Positions 11,164-18,205 of a stretch of 64,000 nucleotides of DNA are shown piece after piece. The position numbers and the translations under genes are program-made. This DNA comes from Azonexus sp. Its GTDB lineage: Bacteria > Pseudomonadota > Gammaproteobacteria > Burkholderiales > Rhodocyclaceae. Location: NCBI GenBank assembly GCA_031274715.1, contig JAISPT010000052.1:37002-101001 (forward strand), read 5' to 3'. Within the stretch, counting starts at the first letter, position 1. The number at the start of each line of letters is the position of its first letter. The notes below the pieces were generated by a model. It was given only the letters and a program-made list of their open reading frames with translations, was not told the origin of the DNA and did not search any database.

Positions 11164-12244
11164 GGCGGTTCTCCGGGGTCTTGTTGGGCCCGTGGAAGAA
11201 CACGGGGTTTGCGGCGAAGTGGTTGCGAAACGGGGTGAGGGCGGGGTCGCCCAGTGCACGCCGGGCGGCCTGTGTACCCCGGCTCGTCAGCACCTCGATG
11301 GCAGCAGGGCTGACGATATCCAGCGCCGCGACGTCTTTGCTCTGGTCGGGCGTCGCGGGGTCGTCGATGCGCACATAATCTTGCCCAAGCAAATGACCGA
11401 GCATCGCGTCGACCGAGTATTCCTGCGCCGAGATGACGAGGCTAAACAGCTTCGCGCCCCAGTCAAGGATGCCCCAGTCCAGCCCGGAGTTACCGCTTTT
11501 GGTCGAACCGAGAGTCATGGTGCCGATGGCGAGAACACGTAAATTGCCGGCCCCCCGCGGTACGCCCAACGCGTAGTACGCCTCGTGCAGGCCGAAGAAG
11601 CCGGGGGAGTTCCCGACCAAGCCGCCATCCGCATAGACCCCTTCTTCACCAATCTGGTGCAGGGGGAAGTAGGTCGGCGCCGCGGCTGTTGCCATCCCCA
11701 CATCGACCAGCTTGTGCTTGTAGTCCAGGGAGAACTGCGGAGAGTGCGGCGTCTTGAAGAATTGGCCGCTGCCCTTGGAGTAGTTCACCGTGGGGATGAG
11801 CACCCGGTGCTCAAGGTCGCCAAGGGAGCGTTCGCCGAATTTCTCCTTCAGGACGGACCTCAGACCATCGGGCGAATACTTCGCCCTCATAAAGGGGCCG
11901 AGAATCCGCCGCATGCCGGTCGGCCGGTTGAAGATTCGGACACCATCCTGCTCGAACATGGCCTGCAGCTGCTCGGCCGGGATTTCCGCGGCCAAGCCGA
12001 GGGCGAGCAGGCCCCCGGCCGACGTGCCGCAAATGAGGTCAAACCGGTGCGCCAACGGCCCTCCCAGTTGCTCCTCCAGGTGCTTCAGCACAGTTGCTGT
12101 GTACAGGCCGCGGAAGCCGCCGCCGGATAGAGCCAGGACGTGAAAAGGCTTTGCGCCATTGGTTACGTCGGCCCATGAGTGGTGCGGCTGGATTGCCCGG
12201 CACTGGCCGGGCAGATCGTTCTTGTTCTCCATCAACACTTTCAT
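11156..12244 (-). CDS. capV: CBASS effector CapV, patatin-like phospholipase
   Basis: CapV is the membrane-degrading effector activated by the cyclic dinucleotide; in known systems its activity kills the infected cell. The protein is 362 residues from ATG 12244, chosen because AAGGAG precedes it; the frame is open further upstream but without a ribosome site. The patatin features are all present: oxyanion loop GGGFRG (41-46), nucleophile elbow GTSAG with Ser75, and the catalytic Asp in ADGG near residue 205. It is the first gene of a four-gene operon. The divergent sigma/ImmA operon begins about 400 bases away. Confidence 0.92.
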   Translation of the reverse strand: MKVLMENKNDLPGQCRAIQPHHSWADVTNGAKPFHVLALSGGGFRGLYTATVLKHLEEQLGGPLAHRFDLICGTSAGGLLALGLAAEIPAEQLQAMFEQDGVRIFNRPTGMRRILGPFMRAKYSPDGLRSVLKEKFGERSLGDLEHRVLIPTVNYSKGSGQFFKTPHSPQFSLDYKHKLVDVGMATAAAPTYFPLHQIGEEGVYADGGLVGNSPGFFGLHEAYYALGVPRGAGNLRVLAIGTMTLGSTKSGNSGLDWGILDWGAKLFSLVISAQEYSVDAMLGHLLGQDYVRIDDPATPDQSKDVAALDIVSPAAIEVLTSRGTQAARRALGDPALTPFRNHFAANPVFFHGPNKTPENRHA

Positions 12245-12646
12245 TTTTCTCCTTATTTTTCCGGACTGTCGCCAGCAAAGGCTCTGCCCTCTTGTTCTAA
12301 GGCTCTTGAGCCGGCCACTTTGGACACGCGGAACAATTTTTTGCCCCACTGGCATCCTGTAGAAGCCAACACCGACTTCAAGGTACCTTGAAACCTATGA
12401 CTCCTGGAACGGGCCTCACGGACAGCAGATAGCAGCCTCACCTCTCGGCCTGGGTTCAATCTCGAGGTGCAGCCAAACAACTTAATGGCATACTGCGGAT
12501 TTAGCATATTCTGGTCCGGTGATCGCGCTGCAATGTGGGCGACCTGATACCCGATTGGCTGCGAGCAGGATGAAGCAGAAGAAAAACCTGCGATGTCGCG
12601 TCCGCGGACCGGCGTTCAGGAGTCTTAATGGGGGGAGAGACCAACG
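12245..12646. promoter_or_regulatory. divergent control region between CBASS and the sigma/ImmA operon
   Basis: This 402-base region separates two divergent operons and should carry both promoters. It contains a perfect 16-base palindrome, TTCAAGGTACCTTGAA, at 12377-12392. It also contains a 10-base palindrome, GTCCGCGGAC, at 12600-12609, about 37 bases ahead of the sigma-like gene. A short GGCTC/GAGCC stem lies at 12301-12312. No convincing -35/-10 pair could be assigned by eye. Confidence 0.5.
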
Positions 12647-13240
12647 ATGTCCGCCGTACTAACCAACCCGCCTCGCCTCGACCGGCAGCAAGTCGAGAAC
12701 GCGATGGAAACTATGTCCGACGCTGATTGGCGGCGAGTTGAGTTTATCGCCAGCAGCTTGAGCCAAGGCTTCACTGGCTTCGAGCCGGAGGACCTGATTC
12801 AGGAAGCGCAAACTAAATTGCTCGAAGACGTGCGCGTCTGGCCGACGGGGTTGCCTGCGGTCGTTGTGCTCGAGAACGTGATGTCGAGCATCGCCAGTAA
12901 CGCCCGAAAGCGCATCAAGAAAGGGCCGATTGACGTCACTGTTGAGGTTGACCCGCTGGAAACGGACGACCGGGAGGTTGTCAGCGTGGGTCAAACGGTT
13001 TTCAGCCGCACGGATACCACACCGGAAAGTCAGACTGCTGCCCGCGAGCAAATCGCTGCTATCAACCGGCTTGTCGCCAACGACGCAGACCTTCAGGATC
13101 TCGTAGCAGCGTGGGCTATGGACCTGAAGGGCGAAGAAGCGTGGATCTCGCTGGGCTGGACGAAAGACAAGTACGAGGCCAATCGCAAGAAGCTCACCCG
13201 GCGCCTCGATAAGCTCACCTCCGAAGGGAGCAAGAAATGA
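12647..13240 (+). CDS. sigma-70-like transcription factor
   Basis: A 197-residue protein with the layout of a small (ECF-type) sigma factor. FEPEDLIQEAQTKLLE near residues 45-60 resembles sigma region 2. The C-terminal segment (WAMDLKGEEAWISLGWTKDKYEANRKKLTRRLDKL) resembles the region 4 helix-turn-helix. The ATG at 12647 follows a GGGGGAGAG tract. It overlaps the next gene by four bases (ATGA). Being first in an operon ending in an ImmA/IrrE peptidase and divergent from CBASS, it may direct transcription of one or both operons; this is inference. Confidence 0.6.
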   Translation: MSAVLTNPPRLDRQQVENAMETMSDADWRRVEFIASSLSQGFTGFEPEDLIQEAQTKLLEDVRVWPTGLPAVVVLENVMSSIASNARKRIKKGPIDVTVEVDPLETDDREVVSVGQTVFSRTDTTPESQTAAREQIAAINRLVANDADLQDLVAAWAMDLKGEEAWISLGWTKDKYEANRKKLTRRLDKLTSEGSKK

Positions 13241-13635
13241 ATTACTCGACCGAACCGAACAATGAATTTCTGGCATTTGTCGGGGCCTTGCGTGACGAGC
13301 TTATGTCCATGTCCGACGAGGATGTGCTGGCGGGCTCTAACCTCGAGCAACTGCACGCTCGCCGCACTCGGATGCTCCAAGACGCAAAGAAGGAAGCAGG
13401 TCGGCGACGCTTAGCTGCAGCCAAGGCCAAGCTTCAGTCCAGCAAAGCGGGAACGTCCTCTGTCGAGCGCATCGATCCGACCGAAGCTCGTCGATACATT
13501 GCTCATGCTGCTAACGATAAGCGCTATACGCTCGTCGCGCGCCAGCTTGGCGAAGGGTTAAGTGATGAGGAAGCAGTCAGGCTTTATCACCAAATACGCT
13601 CACTTGAACAAGGACAGCCAGAGGACAAGTCGTGA
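13237..13635 (+). CDS. small charged protein of the sigma/ImmA operon, function unknown
   Basis: A 132-residue, mainly helical and highly charged protein without a recognised domain. A basic central segment (QDAKKEAGRRRLAAAKAKLQ) may be coiled coil. The start overlaps the sigma-like gene by four bases and the stop overlaps the peptidase gene by four bases, so the three are translationally coupled. By analogy with other ImmA-type systems, where the peptidase cleaves a regulator, this could be the peptidase substrate, for example an anti-sigma-like factor. That role is a hypothesis only. Confidence 0.55.
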   Translation: MNYSTEPNNEFLAFVGALRDELMSMSDEDVLAGSNLEQLHARRTRMLQDAKKEAGRRRLAAAKAKLQSSKAGTSSVERIDPTEARRYIAHAANDKRYTLVARQLGEGLSDEEAVRLYHQIRSLEQGQPEDKS

Positions 13636-14468
13636 CTCCCGTCGGGATGAGGGCCGAAGCACTGATTTCCGAACTCGGTATCTCTGCGCCTCAGGAAATT
13701 GACATCGAGGCCATTGCAATGGCCTCTGGAGTCGAAGTGCAGTACGCGCGCTTGAACGGGTGCGAGGCTAGCCTAGTTGGTTTCGGAAACCGTGCTATTG
13801 CCACGATCAACCCGTCGGGTGTGCGGGGGCGGGAGCGTTTTTCTATTGCCCATGAAATCGGGCATTGGCATCTGCATCGCGGACGCTCATTCCAGTGCCG
13901 AGCCGATGACGCCGACTTGAATCTTGTTGCTGACCGGGGCGTCGAGAAGGAGGCCGACACATTCGCAGCTCACCTGCTCATGCCGCAGCCCATCTTCTTG
14001 CCGTTGGTGAAGCAGATTGGCAATCCTAACTTCAAGCAGCTTGGAGATCTTGCGGCATCGTTCGAGACCAGCCTGATGGCGACAGCCCTACGCTTGGTGA
14101 ACGTGAACACGCTACCGGTAATCGTCGCTTCGTACACCAAGGGCGGGAGGCGATGGAGCTTGCCCGCAGCAGACATACCGAGGCGCTGGTTCATGAAGCA
14201 GGAACTAGACGAGGATACCTTGACCTATGATCTGCTGCACCAGGGAACAGAAGTACGCTACCTCGGCAAGACTCCTGCGGATGCGTGGTTTCAGAACGAC
14301 GATGCTGACAGGTACGAGGTGCTTGAGCAAAGCGTGATTAGCAAGACTGGTGAAGCGCTTGTCCTTCTTTATCTCGAATCCAAGATGATGGAAGCCGGTT
14401 TCGACTGGAACGTGGCACGGCGATACAACGAGCATGGGTCATACGTCCCGAAGCGGCTTAAGCGGTAA
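13632..14468 (+). CDS. ImmA/IrrE-family zinc metallopeptidase
   Basis: A predicted cytoplasmic regulatory protease. Of 278 residues, the zinc motif HEIGH (H74, E75, H78) lies in RFSIAHEIGHWHLHRG. The downstream acidic ligand is in EKEADTFAAHLLMP (about E107). It starts with GTG at 13632 overlapping the previous stop (GTGA). The C-terminal half (residues 150-278) is a less familiar domain that could sense a signal. Family members cleave repressors in mobile elements, and CapP does so beside some CBASS operons. Its position suggests a similar role here, but the partner is a sigma-like protein rather than an HTH repressor. Confidence 0.85.
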   Translation: MTPVGMRAEALISELGISAPQEIDIEAIAMASGVEVQYARLNGCEASLVGFGNRAIATINPSGVRGRERFSIAHEIGHWHLHRGRSFQCRADDADLNLVADRGVEKEADTFAAHLLMPQPIFLPLVKQIGNPNFKQLGDLAASFETSLMATALRLVNVNTLPVIVASYTKGGRRWSLPAADIPRRWFMKQELDEDTLTYDLLHQGTEVRYLGKTPADAWFQNDDADRYEVLEQSVISKTGEALVLLYLESKMMEAGFDWNVARRYNEHGSYVPKRLKR

Positions 14469-14489
14469 GTAGCGAGAAGCGCTTACCGC
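14462..14489 (+). terminator. hairpin at the end of the ImmA/IrrE gene
   Basis: A perfect 8-base stem GCGGTAAG (14462-14469) with CTTACCGC (14482-14489) and a 12-base loop overlaps the TAA stop. There is no T-run, so it may be a Rho-dependent or processing end rather than a classic terminator. Confidence 0.4.
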
Positions 14490-14586
14490 GGGGACGGTGT
14501 CGAATACGACGTGCTTGTGCGTTGGTGGCCCGAACGCTGGACACAAGGTTTTTCGTTCCGGTGACGACCCATATACCTTTCATCAG

Positions 14587-14699
14587 TTGACTATGCTGTA
14601 TCGCTCGACGGATTGCCTCTGTCGTACGGGCGCTTCCGTGCAAAATTTGTCCCATAAGTCGTCTCTCCTTAGCTGGCTATAAATTACACCAGCACACCG
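14587..14699 (-). pseudogene. IS481-family transposase 5' remnant
   Basis: On the minus strand, ATG 14655 is preceded by AAGGAG and encodes MGQILHGSARTTEAIRRAIQ, which I recognise as the N-terminus of IS481-type transposases. After about 23 residues the similarity stops and the frame soon ends, so only the left end of the element survives. The stretch from about 14656 to 14699 likely contains the element's terminal sequence. It marks past rearrangement at the boundary between the defence genes and the Tn7-like module. Confidence 0.55.
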
Positions 14700-14789
14700 T
14701 GGGACTAAACACCTGGTGCTGTAAGTGGCGTAACGTGCAGATTAGTAGCCCGATTATCTATATGTCGTTAATTGAATTCGTAAGATGGA

Positions 14790-14832
14790 TTGACTTTTCA
14801 TTTATAATTTACACGGCATGAATAAAAGTCAA
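14790..14832. repeat. inverted repeat upstream of the XRE regulator
   Basis: TTGACTTTT (14790-14798) pairs with AAAAGTCAA (14824-14832) across a 25-base A+T-rich spacer. It lies 75 bases ahead of the regulator's ATG and could be its operator or part of a transposon end. The surrounding 14735-14850 is clearly richer in A and T than the rest of the window. Confidence 0.4.
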
Positions 14833-14906
14833 ATAAAATCAATGGGTTGACATGGATTCATAAAACATTAGGCTTGTCGGTTGTATTTCACTTTTATCCG
14901 ATACCA

Positions 14907-15320
14907 ATGAGTCCGTTTTCTGTCATTTTGAGAGGATTCCGCCTAGCCCGCGGATTTACCCAAAATGAGCTTGCGCTTCGGTTAGGTTATGAGCCCAGTT
15001 ACATCTCGGCGCTCGAGCGCAGTGAAAAAGGGCCGCCGCGACAGGATTTCATCCAGCGCTTGATTCGCGGCTTGGAGTTAAACGATACCGAGCGGGCGAA
15101 TTTGGCCAAGGCCTTGGCCGACTCCAAGCGCCAGATTTCCTTGCCACCGAAGGCAAGCGAAGAGGAATACCAGCTTATTCGTGCCCTTGAGCTTCAGCTC
15201 GGGCATCTGCATCCCATCCAGATTCAATTCATCAACTTGGCTTTGAGCTTGGGTAACCCGTCGTCTGAGGGGTGCTGTAGCGATTACAGAGCGATCTCCG
15301 CTGCCCGGCTGGGTGGTTGA
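14907..15320 (+). CDS. XRE-family helix-turn-helix regulator
   Basis: A 137-residue protein with a Cro/CI-type HTH at residues 8-60 (RGFRLARGFTQNELALRLGYEPSYISALERSEKG), followed by a short helical C-terminal part. ATG 14907 is chosen because MSPFSVILRGFRLARG gives a normal XRE start; a TTG at 14847 would add 20 unlikely residues. It lies upstream of tnsA on the same strand, separated by 275 bases, so it may control the transposition genes. Confidence 0.75.
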   Translation: MSPFSVILRGFRLARGFTQNELALRLGYEPSYISALERSEKGPPRQDFIQRLIRGLELNDTERANLAKALADSKRQISLPPKASEEEYQLIRALELQLGHLHPIQIQFINLALSLGNPSSEGCCSDYRAISAARLGG

Positions 15321-15595
15321 GCACTAACGCCGAGGAGGTTCTGCGATGACATAAAAGAAAAAGCGAACCCAAAGGCTCGCTCCTTCATTACTGCCAGATA
15401 CTGCTCTCTCAACTCCAGTATCTGTTGCACGCCACCTGGCGTCAAGAGCCTTCCCCCCAAATCTCCGGTCATTTTTCGCCAATTCACACTGCGGCGAGGG
15501 CTAGTTTCGTGCCCAAATTTCGAGTGATCGGGGGTCTCAAAACAGATACGCGACAGGCGTAGGGCATCGTTTTGCCTGCCGCGAGGAGAAATTTG
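15321..15595. promoter_or_regulatory. XRE-tnsA intergenic region with inverted repeats
   Basis: A minus-strand terminator-like hairpin lies at 15353-15381: stem AGCGAGCC with GGGTTCGCT allowing one wobble, followed on that strand by a T-rich run. A perfect 9-base inverted repeat, CAGATACTG (15395-15403) with CAGTATCTG (15416-15424), follows. The tnsA promoter should lie in the rest. No repeated TnsB-site family was recognised by eye. Confidence 0.4.
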
Positions 15596-16231
15596 ATGTT
15601 ATCCAGAAAAATTCTAACCCGCCGTGGACGTGGGTTTCGTGGCAATTTTCCATCCCGAAAGCTTGGTCGGATGGTGGCAGGCGAGTCCTTGACAGAGCTT
15701 GCCGCCATACATCTCTTTGAATTCTCGCCCGGGGTTTTGTCGTATCGGGAACAACCGGCCGTAGTTCAGTACGCAGATGGTGAGGTCACGCGGGATTACT
15801 ACCCTGATTTCGAGGCCGTTTTTTTGAGTGGGGAAGTGATCCACCTCGAGATCAAGACGGCCAAGGAGTTGGCTAAACCTGTTGCCCAAACCAAATACCG
15901 CGCGATTGCTGCAGCCTATGCCCGCCGGCAACACGGATTCCGGATTTTGACGGATGTCGATATCTGGCAAACACCTCTCCACCAAAACCTTCAGCTACTC
16001 GCATCGCTACTGCATTTTCGCCCGGATGCCTCATCGCGGGCAGCGTGGCTGAAAAGGTTTGGCAAAGGACTCATCCCCTTTGCCTCTGTGGCCGATCAAA
16101 TTGGCGAAAAGGAAGTGCTAGGCCTGATTGCCTGGGGGGACGCCCATGGAAATCTACGACAGCCACTAGACCGCGCTGCCTTGGTTCAACTTATTGATGC
16201 AGGAGGTTGTGATGCAACGTATCTCTTGTAA
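15596..16231 (+). CDS. tnsA: Tn7-like transposase subunit TnsA (endonuclease)
   Basis: TnsA cuts the 5' strands at the transposon ends so that the element moves by cut-and-paste. The protein is 211 residues. The PD-(D/E)XK core is visible as an N-terminal Glu (GESLTELAAIH), Asp in YYPDFEAVF and ExK in IHLEIKTAKE. The ATG at 15596 follows GAGGAG; the frame extends to a TTG at 15572 without support. Its 3' end overlaps the tnsB start by 20 bases. The family assignment rests on the motif and on the following tnsB, tnsC and tniQ genes. Confidence 0.88.
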   Translation: MLSRKILTRRGRGFRGNFPSRKLGRMVAGESLTELAAIHLFEFSPGVLSYREQPAVVQYADGEVTRDYYPDFEAVFLSGEVIHLEIKTAKELAKPVAQTKYRAIAAAYARRQHGFRILTDVDIWQTPLHQNLQLLASLLHFRPDASSRAAWLKRFGKGLIPFASVADQIGEKEVLGLIAWGDAHGNLRQPLDRAALVQLIDAGGCDATYLL

Positions 16232-18203
16232 GGTAGGTTTAGGCTTTATCGATAGACAGATTCGCCGTCAGATACGGCGCCGCTTGGCAACCGGAAAACT
16301 CCAACTCGAGTCCGATACGGGCGAATTGATCAACCTCACGGATGCCGAGTTGCTGCAACGCTGGCAGTCCGGAGAGTGGGTGATCGACGAATCAACCCTG
16401 AGTTCGCTGGCCGATGCGGTTTATCTGGCAGTGCCTCGTGATCTCGCTACTTACCCAGAGCGCCATCAAAAGGAGGCCTTGCGCCGACAACACTATCTTC
16501 GGGCGGTTGATCCGGGGAAGCAGCCCTATAACGCTGCGACCTGGAAACCATTGATCACAGATGCCGCCAGTAAGCTGGGTGATCGCTATCCGCCGTGTCC
16601 GGCGACGGTACATACCTGGTGGCGCCGCTATCGGCTGTCAAAGAGCGTCGTTTGTCTGATTCCCCACAACAAGCCGTCGAGCAGCCATCGACAAAAGCGC
16701 AGCTATCAAATTTTCGAGGAGGTCGTCAGCGCGATCTACCTCACCAACCAGAAGCTTCCGAAACTGGCGGTCGCGGAACAGATGTATCGCCAGATCGAGG
16801 CGGTCAATCACAGTCTGTCGGCAGAGGATCGGATTACCCGTCCGGCTCGATCAACGATTTATCGTTGGTTGGAAGATCTGCAGCAAGACTTGGTGGATGC
16901 CTCTCGGGATGGAGCCGAGGCGGCCCGAGTCAAATATCGAGCCGCCTTGGGCAACGTCAAAGTCCAGAACGTCCTTGAGCGGATCGAAATCGACCACACG
17001 CCGCTGGACCTGCTCGCCATCGATAGCCTGACTAAGCTTCCTCTGGGGCGGCCGTGGCTGACGATGGCCATCGACGCCTACTCGCGGATGGCGGTTGGGT
17101 TCTATGTGAGCTTCAATGCGCCGTCGAGCCATGGCGTTCTGCAGTGTCTGCGCCGTGCCGTCCTGCCGAAGGACGAGTGGCTGGCCCGCTTCCCGGACGT
17201 CAAGGGGCCGTGGCCGGCCTATGGCATCCCGGAATTGATTGCCGTGGACAACGGAACCGATCTCCATTCCGACGCCCTCGAAGCGGCCTGCCTGGAAATG
17301 GGTATCCAGATCCTGTTCTGCGGCGCCAAGACGCCACAGCACAAGGGAGCGATTGAGCGCTTCTTCCGGACGATGAACATGGGGCTCATCCATCGCCTGC
17401 CAGGGACGGTGTTTTCCAACGTCGACGAAAGAGGAGATTATCCGGCCGAGGACAAGGCCGTCATCGACATGGCGGCGCTGGTGCACCTGCTGACCAAGTG
17501 GGTCGTCGACATCTACAACGTCAGCCCTCATCGCGGCATCGGGGCACGGCCCCTCGACCGCTGGCTGGAGTCGGCCGACCGCCGGATCATCGAACTGCCA
17601 GTCTATCCCCGGCAGCTCGAAGTCATCACCGGCATCCCGGCCAAGCGAACCTTGTTCCATTATGGGATCGAGCTGGACGGTCTGCAGTACAACTATGGGA
17701 TCGAGCTGGACGGTCTGCAGTACAACTCCGATCGGCTCCAGTCGATCCGGCGCCGCGCCGGCGAGAACCGTCCTGTGACGCTGAAGTATTACGAGGACAC
17801 CGTTGTCCACATCCATGTCTTCGACCCCTACGTCGAGGAATACATCAAGGTGCCGGCCAAGCTGGCCGAGTATGCCCAGGATATCCCTCGCGACATCCAC
17901 CGGCTGGTCCGGGAACATGCCCGCAAGCGTTTCGGCGATCATTGCCTATCGCCCCAACTGCTGGAGGCCCGCAGCGAAATCGAAGCCTTGGTCCGGCAAG
18001 CGCTGAAGGACAAGCGGATGGGTTCCCGCAAGGCCGGGGCCAACGTTTTGATGCACGACAGCGAGGCGGTCCTGAAGGGCCATGATCCCTTGGCCGAGGC
18101 CCGGCGTCCCTTGAAACGGGAAAAGGAGGCGTCACCCTCGGAATTGCCCTCGGGGCTCGATGACGATCTGCCCGACTTCGGGCAGCCGGGCGGGGAGGGC
18201 TGA
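16212..18203 (+). CDS. tnsB: Tn7-like DDE transposase TnsB
   Basis: TnsB binds the element ends and carries out 3' strand transfer. The protein is 663 residues from ATG 16212, which follows AGGAGG at 16201-16206. The retroviral integrase-type core has Asp about 261 (EIDHTPLD), Asp about 346 (AVDNGTD) and Glu about 382 (HKGAIERFF), with the expected D-35-E spacing. A C-terminal Mu-type beta-barrel domain and a charged TnsC-interacting tail follow. Residues encoded at 17661-17726 contain a perfect tandem repeat of 11 residues (YGIELDGLQYN twice), an in-frame 33-base duplication just after the catalytic core. Confidence 0.93.
   Translation: MQRISCKVGLGFIDRQIRRQIRRRLATGKLQLESDTGELINLTDAELLQRWQSGEWVIDESTLSSLADAVYLAVPRDLATYPERHQKEALRRQHYLRAVDPGKQPYNAATWKPLITDAASKLGDRYPPCPATVHTWWRRYRLSKSVVCLIPHNKPSSSHRQKRSYQIFEEVVSAIYLTNQKLPKLAVAEQMYRQIEAVNHSLSAEDRITRPARSTIYRWLEDLQQDLVDASRDGAEAARVKYRAALGNVKVQNVLERIEIDHTPLDLLAIDSLTKLPLGRPWLTMAIDAYSRMAVGFYVSFNAPSSHGVLQCLRRAVLPKDEWLARFPDVKGPWPAYGIPELIAVDNGTDLHSDALEAACLEMGIQILFCGAKTPQHKGAIERFFRTMNMGLIHRLPGTVFSNVDERGDYPAEDKAVIDMAALVHLLTKWVVDIYNVSPHRGIGARPLDRWLESADRRIIELPVYPRQLEVITGIPAKRTLFHYGIELDGLQYNYGIELDGLQYNSDRLQSIRRRAGENRPVTLKYYEDTVVHIHVFDPYVEEYIKVPAKLAEYAQDIPRDIHRLVREHARKRFGDHCLSPQLLEARSEIEALVRQALKDKRMGSRKAGANVLMHDSEAVLKGHDPLAEARRPLKREKEASPSELPSGLDDDLPDFGQPGGEG
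17661..17726 (+). repeat. 33-base perfect tandem duplication inside tnsB
   Basis: Bases 17661-17693 and 17694-17726 are identical, beginning TATGGGATCGAGCTGG. The unit is 33 bases, so the frame is kept and 11 residues are doubled. Perfect identity suggests a recent event or an assembly/sequencing artefact. Confidence 0.95.
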
Positions 18204-18205
18204 GC

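Noticed and set aside
13632..14468. Calling the ImmA/IrrE protein CapP
   Set aside because: Its partner is not an HTH CapH protein and the C-terminal half is not recognised as CapP, so the name would overstate the evidence.
14497..14682. 61-codon plus-strand frame from GTG
   Set aside because: No ribosome site, and it lies over the IS481 remnant read in the opposite sense.
14790..14809. TTGACT...TATAAT as a sigma-70 promoter for the XRE gene
   Set aside because: The two boxes are only about seven bases apart, far short of the 16-18 needed.
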